Below are positions 44,602 through 53,828 of a stretch of 64,000 bases of DNA, in pieces. The translations under genes and the position numbers were made by a program. Location: positions 1,054,001 to 1,118,000 of the forward strand of contig NZ_CP053015.1 in assembly GCF_012979535.1 (NCBI RefSeq), given 5' to 3'. The DNA is from Sphingomonas lacunae (lineage in GTDB: Bacteria > Pseudomonadota > Alphaproteobacteria > Sphingomonadales > Sphingomonadaceae). The notes under the pieces are model-generated. The model did no database searches. It worked only from the letters and a program-made list of their open reading frames with translations, and was not told where the DNA came from. The first letter of the stretch is position 1; the number at the start of each line of letters is the position of its first letter.

Positions 44602-44910
44602 ATGGGAACCAAACTTTCAACCGCCAGCCAGCTGTTCGACAGTCATCTCGCCGCCGCCTCGCGGGGCAGCGCCGAAGCCTATTTCGAACTGGGCGTCGCC
44701 TATTCGACCGGCACCGACGGTTGCGAAGTCAACATGATCGAGGCGCATAAATGGTTCAACCTTGCCGCCCTGTCGGGTGTGCGTGAAGGCGGCCTGTTGC
44801 GCGCCGAAGTCGCTGCCGAGATGGACCGCGAGGAAATCGCCGAAGCCCAGCGCCAGGCCCGCGCCTGGATCGCGGCGATGAGCGGCAACAACCTGCGCAG
44901 CGCCGCCTGA
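44602..44910 (+). CDS. Sel1-repeat-like small protein
   Basis: A 102-residue protein with a single Sel1-type helical repeat: AYFELGVAYSTGTDGCEVN then AHKWFNLAALSGV, followed by a charged helix. There is no signal peptide or membrane span. Sel1 repeats usually mediate protein contacts. The ribosome site is GGGGAAG. A CtrA-box-like site lies upstream, hinting at cell-cycle control. The gene is otherwise unnamed to me. Confidence 0.75.
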   Translation: MGTKLSTASQLFDSHLAAASRGSAEAYFELGVAYSTGTDGCEVNMIEAHKWFNLAALSGVREGGLLRAEVAAEMDREEIAEAQRQARAWIAAMSGNNLRSAA

Positions 44911-44922
44911 CCCAATCGCCGG

Positions 44923-46074
44923 TCAGCCGTCGCCGCGCCTGAACGGTGCATGCCCGGCCAGCCACTGGCTCTCCTGCTCGACCGCCGCGATCTCCCGCTC
45001 GAGGAAATCAGCCACTGCCGCACGAAAACCGGGGTGCGGAATGAAATGCGCCGACCAGGTCGGCACCGGTTCATACCCTCTGGCCAGCTTGTGCTGCCCC
45101 TGCGCCCCCGCCTCGACCCGTCCGAGGCCGCGTGCCAGCGCAAAATCGATCGCCTGATAATAGCATAGCTCGAAATGCAGGCAGGGGATGTCGGCCAGGC
45201 ACCCCCAATAGCGCCCATACAGCGCATCCGTCCCGATCAGGTTGAGCGCCGCCGCCACCGGCCTCCCCGTGTCGCGTTCATGCGCGACCACCAACAGCAC
45301 CCGGTCCGCCATCCGTTCGCCCAAAAGGGCAAAGGCCTCGCGCGTCCAATAGGGCGTGCCCCATTTGCGCGCGCCAGTGTCCTGGTAACAGGCCCACATC
45401 ACGTCCCAATGCTCGGGCCGGATGGCATCGCCGGTCAGCGCCTCGATGCGCACCGCCGCCTGCGCCGTGGCGCGTTCCTTGCGCAGATCCTTGCGCTTGC
45501 GTGAGGACAGGGCGGCGAGAAAGCCGTCGAAATCGCCATAGCCGCGGTCAAACCAGTGGAACTGGCTGTCGCGCCGGATCAGCCAGCCGGCCGCGCGGAA
45601 CGCGTCAAGCTGATCCTCTGTTACAAAGGTCGCATGGGCTGACGACAGGCCATTTTGCGTCACCACCGCTTCCAGCGCGCCGATCAGTGCCGGGACATGC
45701 GCCGCGTCACGGGTCAGCAGCCGCCGCCCCGGCACCGGGGTAAAAGGCACCGCCACCTGCAATTTCGGATAATAATCGCCGCCCGCCCGCCGCCAGGCAT
45801 CAGCCCAGCCATGGTCGAACACATATTCGCCCTGGCTGTGTGCCTTGAGATAGGCCGGCGCAGCGGCCGCCAGCCTCCCGTCCGGCCCGTCGATACAGAC
45901 AGGCGCGCTTTGCCAGCCCGTCCCCGGCCCGACGCTGCCCGATTCCTCAAGCAGCGTCAGAAAGGCATGGCTCAGAAACGGATCGTCACCGCCGGCCAGC
46001 GAATCCCACGCGTCGGCCGGCACAGCGGCCACACCGGAGGCTATGCGGGCAATGACGGGGTCGGATTCGGCCAT
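44923..46074 (-). CDS. FemAB-like (DUF482) GNAT-fold acyltransferase
   Basis: A 383-residue protein of the PF04339-type FemAB-like group, with two GNAT-like halves. Key blocks are SLAGGDDPFLSHAFL, VFDHGWADAWRRAGG, YYPKLQVAVPFTPVPG, SSRKRKDLRKER and GAQGQHKLARGYEPVPTWSAHF. It may transfer amino-acyl or other groups, but no bacterial role is well known. It lies 41 bases from the RidA gene, both minus strand. Confidence 0.88.
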   Translation of the reverse strand: MAESDPVIARIASGVAAVPADAWDSLAGGDDPFLSHAFLTLLEESGSVGPGTGWQSAPVCIDGPDGRLAAAAPAYLKAHSQGEYVFDHGWADAWRRAGGDYYPKLQVAVPFTPVPGRRLLTRDAAHVPALIGALEAVVTQNGLSSAHATFVTEDQLDAFRAAGWLIRRDSQFHWFDRGYGDFDGFLAALSSRKRKDLRKERATAQAAVRIEALTGDAIRPEHWDVMWACYQDTGARKWGTPYWTREAFALLGERMADRVLLVVAHERDTGRPVAAALNLIGTDALYGRYWGCLADIPCLHFELCYYQAIDFALARGLGRVEAGAQGQHKLARGYEPVPTWSAHFIPHPGFRAAVADFLEREIAAVEQESQWLAGHAPFRRGDG

Positions 46075-46115
46075 GGAGTCGATATGGGCCCTGCCACTGC
46101 GGCGCGAAAGGGGTG

Positions 46116-46580
46116 TCAGTCCCTGATCGCGATCACCGCGTCCACCTCAACCGCCGCACCGCGCGGCAGGGCGGGCACGCCAACGGCACTGCGCGCATGG
46201 CGACCGGCATCACCAAAGGCCAGCAACATCAGCTCCGACGCGCCATTGGCGACGAGCGGCTGATCGGTGAAATCGGGGGTAGAGGTAACGAACACGCCCA
46301 GCTTCACGATCCGCTCGACGCGCGAAAGGTCGCCCAGCGCTGCCTTCATCTGGGCAATCAGCATCAGGCCGCACAGCTCCGCCGCTGCCTTGCCTGCCTC
46401 GACATCCATTGTCTCGCCCACCCGGCCGGTGACAACCGCGCCATCCTTGAAGCTGACCTGACCCGAGATGTGGAGCAGCTTGCCGACCTGCACCGTCGGC
46501 ACATAGGCGGCGATCGGCGCAGCGGCCTGGGGAATGGCATGGCCGGCTTCGGCCAGCCGGGCTTCGGGTGTCTGGGTCAT
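46116..46580 (-). CDS. RidA family enamine/imine deaminase
   Basis: A 154-residue protein of the YjgF/RidA group that hydrolyses reactive enamines from PLP enzymes. The family opening is changed to AYVPTVQVGKLLHISGQ. The later SAVGVPALPRGAAVEVDAVIA contains the conserved Arg and closing Glu. It belongs to the longer alphaproteobacterial type. CAGGAGA precedes the ATG by a good distance. The next gene upstream ends 27 bases away. Confidence 0.92.
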   Translation of the reverse strand: MTQTPEARLAEAGHAIPQAAAPIAAYVPTVQVGKLLHISGQVSFKDGAVVTGRVGETMDVEAGKAAAELCGLMLIAQMKAALGDLSRVERIVKLGVFVTSTPDFTDQPLVANGASELMLLAFGDAGRHARSAVGVPALPRGAAVEVDAVIAIRD

Positions 46581-46607
46581 GATGGTCTCCTGAAAGGGGT
46601 GAACGGG

Positions 46608-47270
46608 TCAGGCAGGGTCGGCGGCTGGCTCGTGGCGGGCAATGGCGGGGGCCGGAACGGCCTCGGTCAAGCGGTCGAACAACCAGCTTTCGGCGCTCGC
46701 CCAATCGTCGATCCGGGCGTGGGCGCGCTTGGCGGTGGGAATCTTGGGGGCAATCACCGGTTCGCCGACCATGTGCAACCGCCACACATCGGGGATGACC
46801 GACGCCACCGAACTGTGATGCTGCGGCAAATCGTCGATGAATATGGTGACGCTCGGCTGCATTTCGGCGATCAGCGCCGCGACAGGCTCGCCCTTGGGGC
46901 CGCGATTGCCGATGACACGGTGGTTGAGCCCGATGTCGGCAAGCTGGGCGATGCGGCGGTCCTGATGGTCCGGGCCGACATTGGTGAGGATGACGATGTC
47001 GGCTATGCCGGCCAGCCGGTTCATAGCCTCGACCGCGCCTGCGATTGCCGTCTGGCGGTGCATCTCGTGGCGGAAAAAACCGTCGAGCAGCGGCCATACT
47101 TCGGCCGCCTCCAGCGGGGTGCCACAGGCACGGCGCTTCAGCGCATTGCCGAATGTCGCATCTTCCAGTTTGAACTCAATGTCATGGTCATCGGCGAGCC
47201 AGGCACCGAATGGCACGACCATGTGCATGAGCACTTCGTCACAATCACTGATGATCAGGGGACGGGGCAT
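46608..47270 (-). CDS. HAD family hydrolase
   Basis: A 220-residue HAD protein. Motif I is ISDCDEVL (Asp-x-Asp), motif II is ILTNVG, motif III lies around GNRGPKGEP and motif IV is FIDDLPQH. A helical cap lies between motifs I and II. It could be a phosphatase of unknown substrate. It starts three bases after the DUF3572 stop and looks co-transcribed with it, an order common in alphaproteobacteria near divK. Confidence 0.85.
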   Translation of the reverse strand: MPRPLIISDCDEVLMHMVVPFGAWLADDHDIEFKLEDATFGNALKRRACGTPLEAAEVWPLLDGFFRHEMHRQTAIAGAVEAMNRLAGIADIVILTNVGPDHQDRRIAQLADIGLNHRVIGNRGPKGEPVAALIAEMQPSVTIFIDDLPQHHSSVASVIPDVWRLHMVGEPVIAPKIPTAKRAHARIDDWASAESWLFDRLTEAVPAPAIARHEPAADPA

Positions 47271-47273
47271 GGA

Positions 47274-47555
47274 TTATCCTGTCAGTCGGCCCGCCGCCGC
47301 GGCTAGCGTGGCAGGGGCAAGGGAAAGGGCATCGGCACAGGCGATCAGGTCGGGCTCATGGTCGGCGAGAAATTGCCCCACCGCAGCCAATATTGCCGGT
47401 TCGGTAGCCCGTGCCCGCAATTCGCCGACATCAATGCCGGTCAGCGCCAGGAAACGGTGCGCCCGGTCATCCTCCGCGCACACCCAGGCCAGCGCGCCGA
47501 GCAGCACCACGGACGCGTCCGTCTCACTCGTCTTGCCCCTGTCATCCGACAGCAT
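47274..47555 (-). CDS. DUF3572 family protein
   Basis: A 93-residue helical protein with the DUF3572 pattern ASVVLLGALAWVCAEDD, RFLALTGIDVGELR and FLADHEPDLIACA. The role is unknown. It is nearly always found next to divK in alphaproteobacteria, divergent here with 108 bases between starts. It is followed after three bases by a HAD gene. Confidence 0.88.
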   Translation of the reverse strand: MLSDDRGKTSETDASVVLLGALAWVCAEDDRAHRFLALTGIDVGELRARATEPAILAAVGQFLADHEPDLIACADALSLAPATLAAAAGRLTG

Positions 47556-47663
47556 GATGGCGGTTCACCCAATCTGTTTGTTTCCCGTCCGTCCTTGGCC
47601 TATGAGGCGCCCGTGGGCAAGGGTGTGGGGACCCGCCTGACTGTGCAGGGAGCGGGAAAGCAT

Positions 47664-48032
47664 ATGGGCGGCGGCAAAACGGTGCTGGTGGTCGAGGATA
47701 ATGAACTCAACCTGCGGCTGTTCTGCGATTTGTTGACTGCCCATGGCTATGGCGCCGAGCCGGTGCGCGACGGGCGCGATGTCATGGCCCGCGCCACGGC
47801 CGTGCGCCCGCATCTCATCATCATGGACATCCAGTTGCCGCATGTCAGCGGCATGGACCTGATTGCCGCGGTAAAGGCTGATCCTTTGCTCAATGCGACG
47901 CCGATCCTTGCCGTTACCGCCTATGCCGGGCGGGATGATGAACAACGCATCCGCGACGCCGGGGCCGAAGCCTATATCTCCAAACCCATTTCGGTCATCC
48001 GCTTCATAGAGGCTGTCAGCGCGCTGATCTGA
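47664..48032 (+). CDS. divK: Single-domain response regulator DivK
   Basis: A 122-residue receiver domain with no output domain. The acidic pair is ED at 11-12, the phosphorylated Asp is D55 in LIIMDIQLP, the Thr is T85 and the Lys is K107 in YISKPIS. The close match to the receiver pattern of DivK and the divergent DUF3572 neighbour point to the cell-fate regulator that acts on the DivJ/PleC-CtrA pathway. GGGAGCGGGAAAG lies before the ATG. Confidence 0.9.
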   Translation: MGGGKTVLVVEDNELNLRLFCDLLTAHGYGAEPVRDGRDVMARATAVRPHLIIMDIQLPHVSGMDLIAAVKADPLLNATPILAVTAYAGRDDEQRIRDAGAEAYISKPISVIRFIEAVSALI

Positions 48033-48161
48033 ACTGGCGCTTCATTGTGCGTCGGGGCCGACCGACCTCACCCGTTCCCAAACCGTGACAGTTCAGGCGA
48101 ACGTCCACGTCAAAACCGCCCCCGGGTTACCCCGACGGCGGTTGAAACCTCACCACATCGA

Positions 48162-48177
48162 CGGGGCCGTGGCCCCG
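48162..48177 (-). terminator. Perfect GC hairpin after rpmJ
   Basis: CGGGGCC pairs with GGCCCCG around a two-base turn, just past the rpmJ stop. There is no T-run, so a true intrinsic terminator is uncertain. Confidence 0.4.
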
Positions 48178-48182
48178 GCCCG

Positions 48183-48308
48183 TCAGCCCTGGCGGGCCTT
48201 GAAACGGCGGTTGGTCTTGTTGATCACATAGGTGCGGCCGCGACGACGGATCACGCGGTTGTCCCGGTGCCGGTCCTTGAGCGACTTCAGGCTGTTGCGG
48301 ATCTTCAT
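48183..48308 (-). CDS. rpmJ: 50S ribosomal protein L36
   Basis: A 41-residue ribosomal protein ([19 protein letters not shown], then [21 protein letters not shown]). The zinc-binding cysteines of the classic L36 are absent, so it is the zinc-free form normal in many alphaproteobacteria. The frame extends to 48383 but the ATG at 48308 opens the family sequence. It stands alone, away from the other ribosomal genes. Confidence 0.95.
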   Translation of the reverse strand: MKIRNSLKSLKDRHRDNRVIRRRGRTYVINKTNRRFKARQG

Positions 48309-48569
48309 GTCTCTGGCTTTCGCTTGAAAAACTTGTTGATGTGCCTCCTGCGGCCGGCGATTGCGGTCACCCATGCGCGACAACAGGATATTGGCGAAGG
48401 CGCGCCACTATGGCCTGGGCCCGGCAAAGTCAACCGGACTCTGGCCTGCATGGCCATGAACATGTGTTTTTGCCGGTTCCGCCGTTCATTGCCGGGCCAG
48501 CTGTAAAGCCTTAGGTTGCTCCTGCGCCGCCCGGCTGGCGGATCGCACCGGTTCAGAAAGAAAGTCGCC
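48309..48569. other. Intergenic region between rpmJ and the DUF4136 gene
   Basis: A 261-base gap with divergent genes on each side, so it holds both promoters. I see no reading frame, RNA gene or clear hairpin in it. Confidence 0.4.
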
Positions 48570-49208
48570 ATGCGTAGCACCGCCTTTTTCACCCTGCCCT
48601 TGCTGGCTGCCACACTTGGCGGCTGTGCGACCGCCCTGCCACCGATCGAAGCGACCCGGTTTCACCGTGTTGATTCGCCGGCAATCGCGCCCGGCACCTA
48701 TGTCTTTGTTGCCCAGGGCAATGCGGCTGGTGATGCTGCCGGTGACGCGGGTTCCGGTCTGGCCAGCAGGGGCTATGAAATTGCCGTGGCGCGCCAGCTT
48801 GATCGGCTCGGCCTGCGGAATGGCGGCGCCGCTGCCTCCGATCAGGCCGACTATCAGGTCAGCCTGCGCGTCTCGCGTGACCGGGGACCGGCTGATGCCT
48901 CGGCCAATGGCACCGGAGTCAGCGTCGGGGTCGGGGGCGGGACCGGCGGCTATCATTCGGGGGTTGGTGTCGGGGTCGGGCTCGATCTGACGCGGTTGCT
49001 CGCCGACCGGCGCGATGTGGTGACCACGCGGCTGGCGGTGCAAATCACCCGTCGCGGAGATTCGCTCCCCCTGTGGGAAGGGCGGGCGCAAAGCGTTGCC
49101 CGGGCCGGCTCACCGGCGGCCCAGGCAGACCTTGATGCGGACAAATTGGCGACCGCGCTGTTCCGGGACTTCCCCGGTCGCTCCGGGGAAACTATCACTG
49201 TCCCATGA
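48570..49208 (+). CDS. DUF4136 domain lipoprotein
   Basis: A 212-residue envelope lipoprotein. The signal peptide ends in the lipobox TLGGC. The fold fits DUF4136: [16 protein letters not shown], a helix with [25 protein letters not shown], a Gly-rich loop (GVGVGVG) and a closing [15 protein letters not shown]-type helix. Function unknown. Its stop overlaps the start of the M14 peptidase gene as ATGA, so the two are translationally coupled. Confidence 0.85.
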   Translation: MRSTAFFTLPLLAATLGGCATALPPIEATRFHRVDSPAIAPGTYVFVAQGNAAGDAAGDAGSGLASRGYEIAVARQLDRLGLRNGGAAASDQADYQVSLRVSRDRGPADASANGTGVSVGVGGGTGGYHSGVGVGVGLDLTRLLADRRDVVTTRLAVQITRRGDSLPLWEGRAQSVARAGSPAAQADLDADKLATALFRDFPGRSGETITVP

Positions 49209-50335
49209 CCATCCACATCAGTTCAGCCTTTGACTCGGGCAATATCGTCGTTGACGCCATTGCCGGTCACACTGCCACCCTGTCGATCCGCAAGGATCAG
49301 GACAGTGACTTTTACCAATGGTTCCATTTCCGGCTGGTCGCACCGGCAGGGGAAACGGTGACCTTGCGCATCACCGGCCTTGCCGGTTCGGCCTATCCGG
49401 ATGGCTGGCCTGGCTATCGCGCCCGGGTCAGCACCGACCGGCAGGATTGGCGGCTGGCTGATACCAGCTATGATGCCACAGAGGATGGTGGAACGCTGAC
49501 CATCCGCTACGATAGCGACGGGGCGCCTGCCTGGTTCGCCTATTTCGCGCCCTATTCGATGGAACGCCATCATGATCTGGTGGCAGAGGCGGCCTCGGCG
49601 CCCGGCGTCACCTATCGCCTGCTCGGCCACAGCCTTGATGGCCAGCCGATCGACTGCCTCGAACTGGGGGAGGGGGACCGGCAGGTCTGGCTCTACGCGC
49701 GCCAGCATCCCGGGGAATCGATGGCCGAATGGTGGATGGAGGGTGCGCTCGCCATGCTCACCGACGAATCGGACCCGCATGCCCGGCTGCTGCGGCAGAA
49801 ATGCCGCTTCCACATCGTCCCCAACATGAATCCCGATGGCTCGCGGCGCGGGCATTTGCGCACCAATGCGGTCGGCATCAATCTCAACCGCGAATGGGCG
49901 ACGCCGAGCAACGACAAGAGCCCCGAAGTGCTGTGCGTGCGCAATGCGATGGATGAAAGCGGCGTCGACATTGCCATGGACATCCACGGGGATGAGGCGA
50001 TCCCGGCCGTGTTCATCGCCGGCTATGAGGGTATTCCGGGCCTGATCGACGCGCATCGGGCGCGCTTGCACCGCTACACACAGCGGCTGGCGGCGCGTAC
50101 GCCTGATTTTCAGACCGCAAAAGGCTATCCCGTTTCGCCGCCGGGTACCGGTAATCTCGCCATGTCGACTAACCAGCTCGCGCACCGCTTTGGCGCGATG
50201 GCGCTGACGCTCGAAATGCCGTTCAAGGACCATGACGATCTGGCCGATCCGCGCGCCGGTTGGAGCCCCGAACGCTCGATGCAGCTCGCCCGCGATTGCC
50301 TTGCGACATTGGCGGAGCTGATCGACGAGGTGTGA
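49205..50335 (+). CDS. M14-family (cytosolic carboxypeptidase-like) zinc carboxypeptidase
   Basis: A 376-residue peptidase. An N-terminal beta domain (1-120, [18 protein letters not shown]) precedes the catalytic domain. The zinc motif is HPGES (168-172), followed by [20 protein letters not shown], a zinc His in DIHGDE and the catalytic Glu in LTLEMPFKD. This layout is that of the CCP/AGBL branch of M14, known in animals for removing glutamates from tubulin; bacterial substrates are unknown. No signal peptide is visible. It starts four bases inside the DUF4136 gene. Confidence 0.92.
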   Translation: MTIHISSAFDSGNIVVDAIAGHTATLSIRKDQDSDFYQWFHFRLVAPAGETVTLRITGLAGSAYPDGWPGYRARVSTDRQDWRLADTSYDATEDGGTLTIRYDSDGAPAWFAYFAPYSMERHHDLVAEAASAPGVTYRLLGHSLDGQPIDCLELGEGDRQVWLYARQHPGESMAEWWMEGALAMLTDESDPHARLLRQKCRFHIVPNMNPDGSRRGHLRTNAVGINLNREWATPSNDKSPEVLCVRNAMDESGVDIAMDIHGDEAIPAVFIAGYEGIPGLIDAHRARLHRYTQRLAARTPDFQTAKGYPVSPPGTGNLAMSTNQLAHRFGAMALTLEMPFKDHDDLADPRAGWSPERSMQLARDCLATLAELIDEV

Positions 50336-50363
50336 AGGGGGCTAGCGCAAGGGGATGGGGCAA

Positions 50364-50825
50364 ATGCGCATCATCGAAGACGATCTTTCAGGGGCGGCGA
50401 TCCGCGCCCTGCTCGACGTGCATTTTGCCGGCATGCTCGCCAACTCCCCGCCGGACAGCTGCCATTTTCTCGACGTCGAGGGGCTGAAGGCACCGGGCGT
50501 CACCTTCTGGTCGATCTGGGATGGCGATGACCTCGCCGGCATGGGAGCCCTCAAAAGGCATGATGCCGTGCTGGGGGAGGTCAAGTCGATGCGAACGCAT
50601 GACGCTTTCCAGCGGCGCGGGGTGGGCGCGGCGATGCTCACCCACATTGTCGCCACGGCGCGGGCCGAAGGGCTTGGGCAGCTCAGTCTCGAAACCGGCT
50701 CATCGCCCGCCTTCGATGCCGCCCACGCCCTCTACCAGCGTTTCGGCTTCTCTTATTGCGAACCGTTCGCGGATTATCGGCCCGATCCGTTCAGTCGCTT
50801 CATGACATTGAAACTGGGCGATTAA
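50364..50825 (+). CDS. GNAT family N-acetyltransferase
   Basis: A 153-residue GNAT enzyme. The acetyl-CoA-binding motif A is HDAFQRRGVGAAML (Q/RxxGxG/A), followed by ETGSSPAFDAAHALYQRFGFSYC-type helix. The substrate is unknown. Of two in-frame ATGs (50355 and 50364), the second has AAGGGG at better spacing. It follows the M14 peptidase by 28 bases. Confidence 0.88.
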   Translation: MRIIEDDLSGAAIRALLDVHFAGMLANSPPDSCHFLDVEGLKAPGVTFWSIWDGDDLAGMGALKRHDAVLGEVKSMRTHDAFQRRGVGAAMLTHIVATARAEGLGQLSLETGSSPAFDAAHALYQRFGFSYCEPFADYRPDPFSRFMTLKLGD

Positions 50826-50941
50826 ATTTTGGGTGGACTCGCGAATACCCACTCTAACTGGCCGTACACTTCACCCCGCCCTTGCGCCCTGCCCGCCCCC
50901 GCCCTAATCGCCGCGGCACATCCCCGAAACGGAGTCCCGCC

Positions 50942-51628
50942 ATGCCCCAGCTTGTCCTCATCCGCCACGGCCAGTCGCAGTGGAATCTGGAAAACCGCTT
51001 CACCGGCTGGTGGGATGTCGACGTCACCGAAAAGGGCGTCGAGGAAGCCCGCGCCGCCGGCCGCCTGATGCGCGACAAGGGTCTCGATTTCGATTGCTGC
51101 TTCACCAGCCTGCAAACCCGCGCCATCAAGACGCTGAACCTCGCGCTGGAGGAAATGGGCCGCTTATGGCTGCCGGTCGAAAAGGACTGGCGCCTCAATG
51201 AACGCCACTATGGCGGACTTACCGGCCTCGACAAGGCAGAGACCGCAGCCAAGCATGGCGACGATCAGGTAAAGATCTGGCGCCGCAGCTTCGACATCCC
51301 GCCGCCGCCGCTTGAACCGGGCAGCGCATTCGATCTCAGCAAGGACCGCCGCTATGCCGGCATCGCCATCCCATCGACCGAAAGCCTCAAGGACACGATC
51401 GCCCGGGTCCTGCCCTATTGGCAAAGCCGCATCGTCCCGGAACTGCAGGCCGGCAAGCGCGTGCTGATCTCCGCCCATGGCAACAGTCTGCGCGCGCTGG
51501 TCAAGCATCTCTCGAACATCGCCGATGCCGACATCACCGGCCTCGAGATCCCCACAGGGCAGCCAATTGTTTATGACCTCGCCAACGACCTGTCGGCCAA
51601 TGACCGCTATTATCTGTCGGAACGCTGA
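50942..51628 (+). CDS. gpmA: 2,3-bisphosphoglycerate-dependent phosphoglycerate mutase
   Basis: A 228-residue glycolytic enzyme. The phosphohistidine motif is [10 protein letters not shown] (His9). [26 protein letters not shown] and [15 protein letters not shown] are classic blocks. The ATG at 50942 has ACGGAG upstream; the longer frame from 50882 has no family match. It converges with the second TonB receptor, stops being five bases apart. Confidence 0.96.
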   Translation: MPQLVLIRHGQSQWNLENRFTGWWDVDVTEKGVEEARAAGRLMRDKGLDFDCCFTSLQTRAIKTLNLALEEMGRLWLPVEKDWRLNERHYGGLTGLDKAETAAKHGDDQVKIWRRSFDIPPPPLEPGSAFDLSKDRRYAGIAIPSTESLKDTIARVLPYWQSRIVPELQAGKRVLISAHGNSLRALVKHLSNIADADITGLEIPTGQPIVYDLANDLSANDRYYLSER

Positions 51629-51633
51629 CCGGG

Positions 51634-53724
51634 CTAAAAGGTGCCGCTGATGGTCAGCACGCCGATCAGGTGAATGCGACGGGTCTGAATCTCGCTGAAA
51701 TCAATAGGCCCGTCGCGCCGGTCAACATAGAAATCCCGGCGGATATAATCCTCGCCGTTGAGCACATTGCGCAGGCCCAGCCGAACCGTGAAGCCGGCGA
51801 CATTCTTATGCTCGACAAACACTGTCGCGATCGGTTGATCGAGATATGTTTCAAACAGCTGGTCGAGTCGAAACGTCCGGGCTTTCAACTCTTCGGATAG
51901 GGATCCGCCCCATGCGATGTCGGTTCCGGGGATGTCGTGCCTGATATCGACGCTCCAGCGTCTCACCAGATCCTGGCTGATCCGCCGGAAGGTGCCGGTA
52001 ATGGGATCGCGGACACGCGAGTCGCGAAATTCGCTGCTGGCGTTGATCCGTCCGCCCCGCCACCCGATCGTGTCCAGCAGCAATGTCCCCCGCGCGATCA
52101 TTCCCCATCGCCGCGCTGTCGGCAGATTGCCGATACTCTCTTCGGTGGCATTGACCGGAATGCGGTCAACAATGTCACTGATCGCTTCGCCATAGCCACC
52201 AAGGGTGACTGAACCTGCGCTGCCGAACGATCTGACCAGTTGGCCTTCGAAGCGCCAACTTTGCTCAGGTACCAACGCAGTGTTGCCGGCATTGGTTACC
52301 CCATTGATCAGGTCAACGGCGGCACTGAAATCGAGAAAGTCGAGTTGGCCCACCTGTCGTTCGAGGCTCGCGTTGAACGTCAGGCGCGGACTCATTGTCC
52401 ACGACAGGGTAGCTGAACCCTTCGGCCGCCAGAACTGCCGAGACAGTCCGCCGGCACCCGTTTGCCGTATTTCGCTAAACTCCGCGCCAATCAGCGTTTG
52501 CAGGGAAACGTGCTCATTCAGCCGCCAACCGCGAGTCAGTGAGATGTTGCTGCGCCATTCGTCGACAAAGATATTGCCACCGCGAAGAATGGTCCGCGAA
52601 TAGCTGCCATCGGGACGCAAGGTTCCGACAGCAGAAGAAACCTCCAGAAAATTATAGGCACCCTCGAACGCGGCTTGCCACTTTTCTTCGTCCTCGCCCC
52701 AAACAAATTCGGCACGCAGAACGCTCTCGCCGTCGCGGGCTGTCCGTTCATAAAGGGTCCCGGTCGCCACTGCACCCAGCAGTGACTGGCGCGCGCGCGA
52801 GGTCGCCATAAGTGGCCCATGGGCGTAGCGCTGCAACCCTATAAGCTTGAGTCGGCCCGGGCCGACCGGAAATTCGTAATCTGCTCCAGCTTCGACGTTC
52901 CAGCTATTGTCGGTTTGACGAAATGTCTCCTCGACCAAGGGCTCGGGGGGCAGCGGCGTGGCGATGCCATCGAAAGCAACTCTGAAATCATAACGCTCTG
53001 CCGACAGGCTTGCGTTGAAAACCGATCCTGCTGCAGACTCCCGGTGAATGGTTCCTGCCAACCTCGGGCTGTCGATGAAGAACACATCGCGCTGCCAGCG
53101 AGACAAAAGCAGCTGGCCATTGCCGTCGAGGACCAGTTCGGGGCCTTGGCCACCGCGCCGGGACGCGTCATTGTTTGACAGGCTGAGTGTGAAGTCAGTC
53201 GTTCCCAGCCGACCGCTTGCCGACATGGATGCGCTCGTCCATTGATCCGGGATATTCCGGCGGTTCTGCAGCTCCCAGCGAAATTGTACACTGATTTGCT
53301 GGTTTCGGACGATCACATTGGCCACTCGGCCACTCAATCCGGGAATGCCGAGTCGCGCTCCGTCTGTGACCTCGATTCTTTCAACGGCATCGGCCGCGAT
53401 CTGGCCCAGTGTTGTGCGGGCGTCATTGCTCTTTCCCGCGACCCGCTGGCCGTTAATCAGGACATTTTGGCTGGCCTCTCCAAGTCCCCGATCATCTCTC
53501 GTTTCCGAAAGAGAGAAATCTGGGATCTTGTCGACAATATCCAGAGCAGTGCGAGGGGCAAAACGCGCAAATTCTGAAGGCAAATAGACTATGGTGTCGG
53601 CCGTTCCGACACTGGCAGCCGCACTGTCGGAGTGTTGCGCCGAAGCACCAACCGGGTCCAGAACGGACAGAAACGCAACGCCAGCGATACAGGGGGTGCT
53701 TCGCGCTTTTGTCCAGAACGTCAT
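51634..53724 (-). CDS. TonB-dependent receptor-like outer-membrane protein
   Basis: A 696-residue receptor. The signal peptide ends near GASAQ. The plug domain is short and recognisable (APRTALDIVDKIPDF, QNVLINGQRV, IERIEVTDGARLGIPG-type block VERIEVTDGAR). A barrel follows with a terminal Phe (TISGTF). There is no clear TonB box and no partner gene hints at its ligand. GAGAG precedes the ATG at 53724. The region's base composition looks somewhat lower in GC than its neighbours. Confidence 0.85.
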   Translation of the reverse strand: MTFWTKARSTPCIAGVAFLSVLDPVGASAQHSDSAAASVGTADTIVYLPSEFARFAPRTALDIVDKIPDFSLSETRDDRGLGEASQNVLINGQRVAGKSNDARTTLGQIAADAVERIEVTDGARLGIPGLSGRVANVIVRNQQISVQFRWELQNRRNIPDQWTSASMSASGRLGTTDFTLSLSNNDASRRGGQGPELVLDGNGQLLLSRWQRDVFFIDSPRLAGTIHRESAAGSVFNASLSAERYDFRVAFDGIATPLPPEPLVEETFRQTDNSWNVEAGADYEFPVGPGRLKLIGLQRYAHGPLMATSRARQSLLGAVATGTLYERTARDGESVLRAEFVWGEDEEKWQAAFEGAYNFLEVSSAVGTLRPDGSYSRTILRGGNIFVDEWRSNISLTRGWRLNEHVSLQTLIGAEFSEIRQTGAGGLSRQFWRPKGSATLSWTMSPRLTFNASLERQVGQLDFLDFSAAVDLINGVTNAGNTALVPEQSWRFEGQLVRSFGSAGSVTLGGYGEAISDIVDRIPVNATEESIGNLPTARRWGMIARGTLLLDTIGWRGGRINASSEFRDSRVRDPITGTFRRISQDLVRRWSVDIRHDIPGTDIAWGGSLSEELKARTFRLDQLFETYLDQPIATVFVEHKNVAGFTVRLGLRNVLNGEDYIRRDFYVDRRDGPIDFSEIQTRRIHLIGVLTISGTF

Positions 53725-53806
53725 GATGCTCTCATAGGCGCCCAAAGGTTACCGTCAAATAATCGACAACATGCTGTGAGCACTTATTCAGTCCATTGTG
53801 GCGCAA

Positions 53807-53828
53807 TTGACACGAATAGTTTCGTCAA
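53807..53828. repeat. Inverted repeat upstream of the second TonB receptor
   Basis: TTGACACGAA at 53807-53816 faces TTCGTCAA at 53821-53828; the arms match over eight bases with a two-base insert. It lies about 85 bases upstream of the receptor start and overlaps the dapD stop. It could be an operator or a structured transcript end. Confidence 0.4.
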
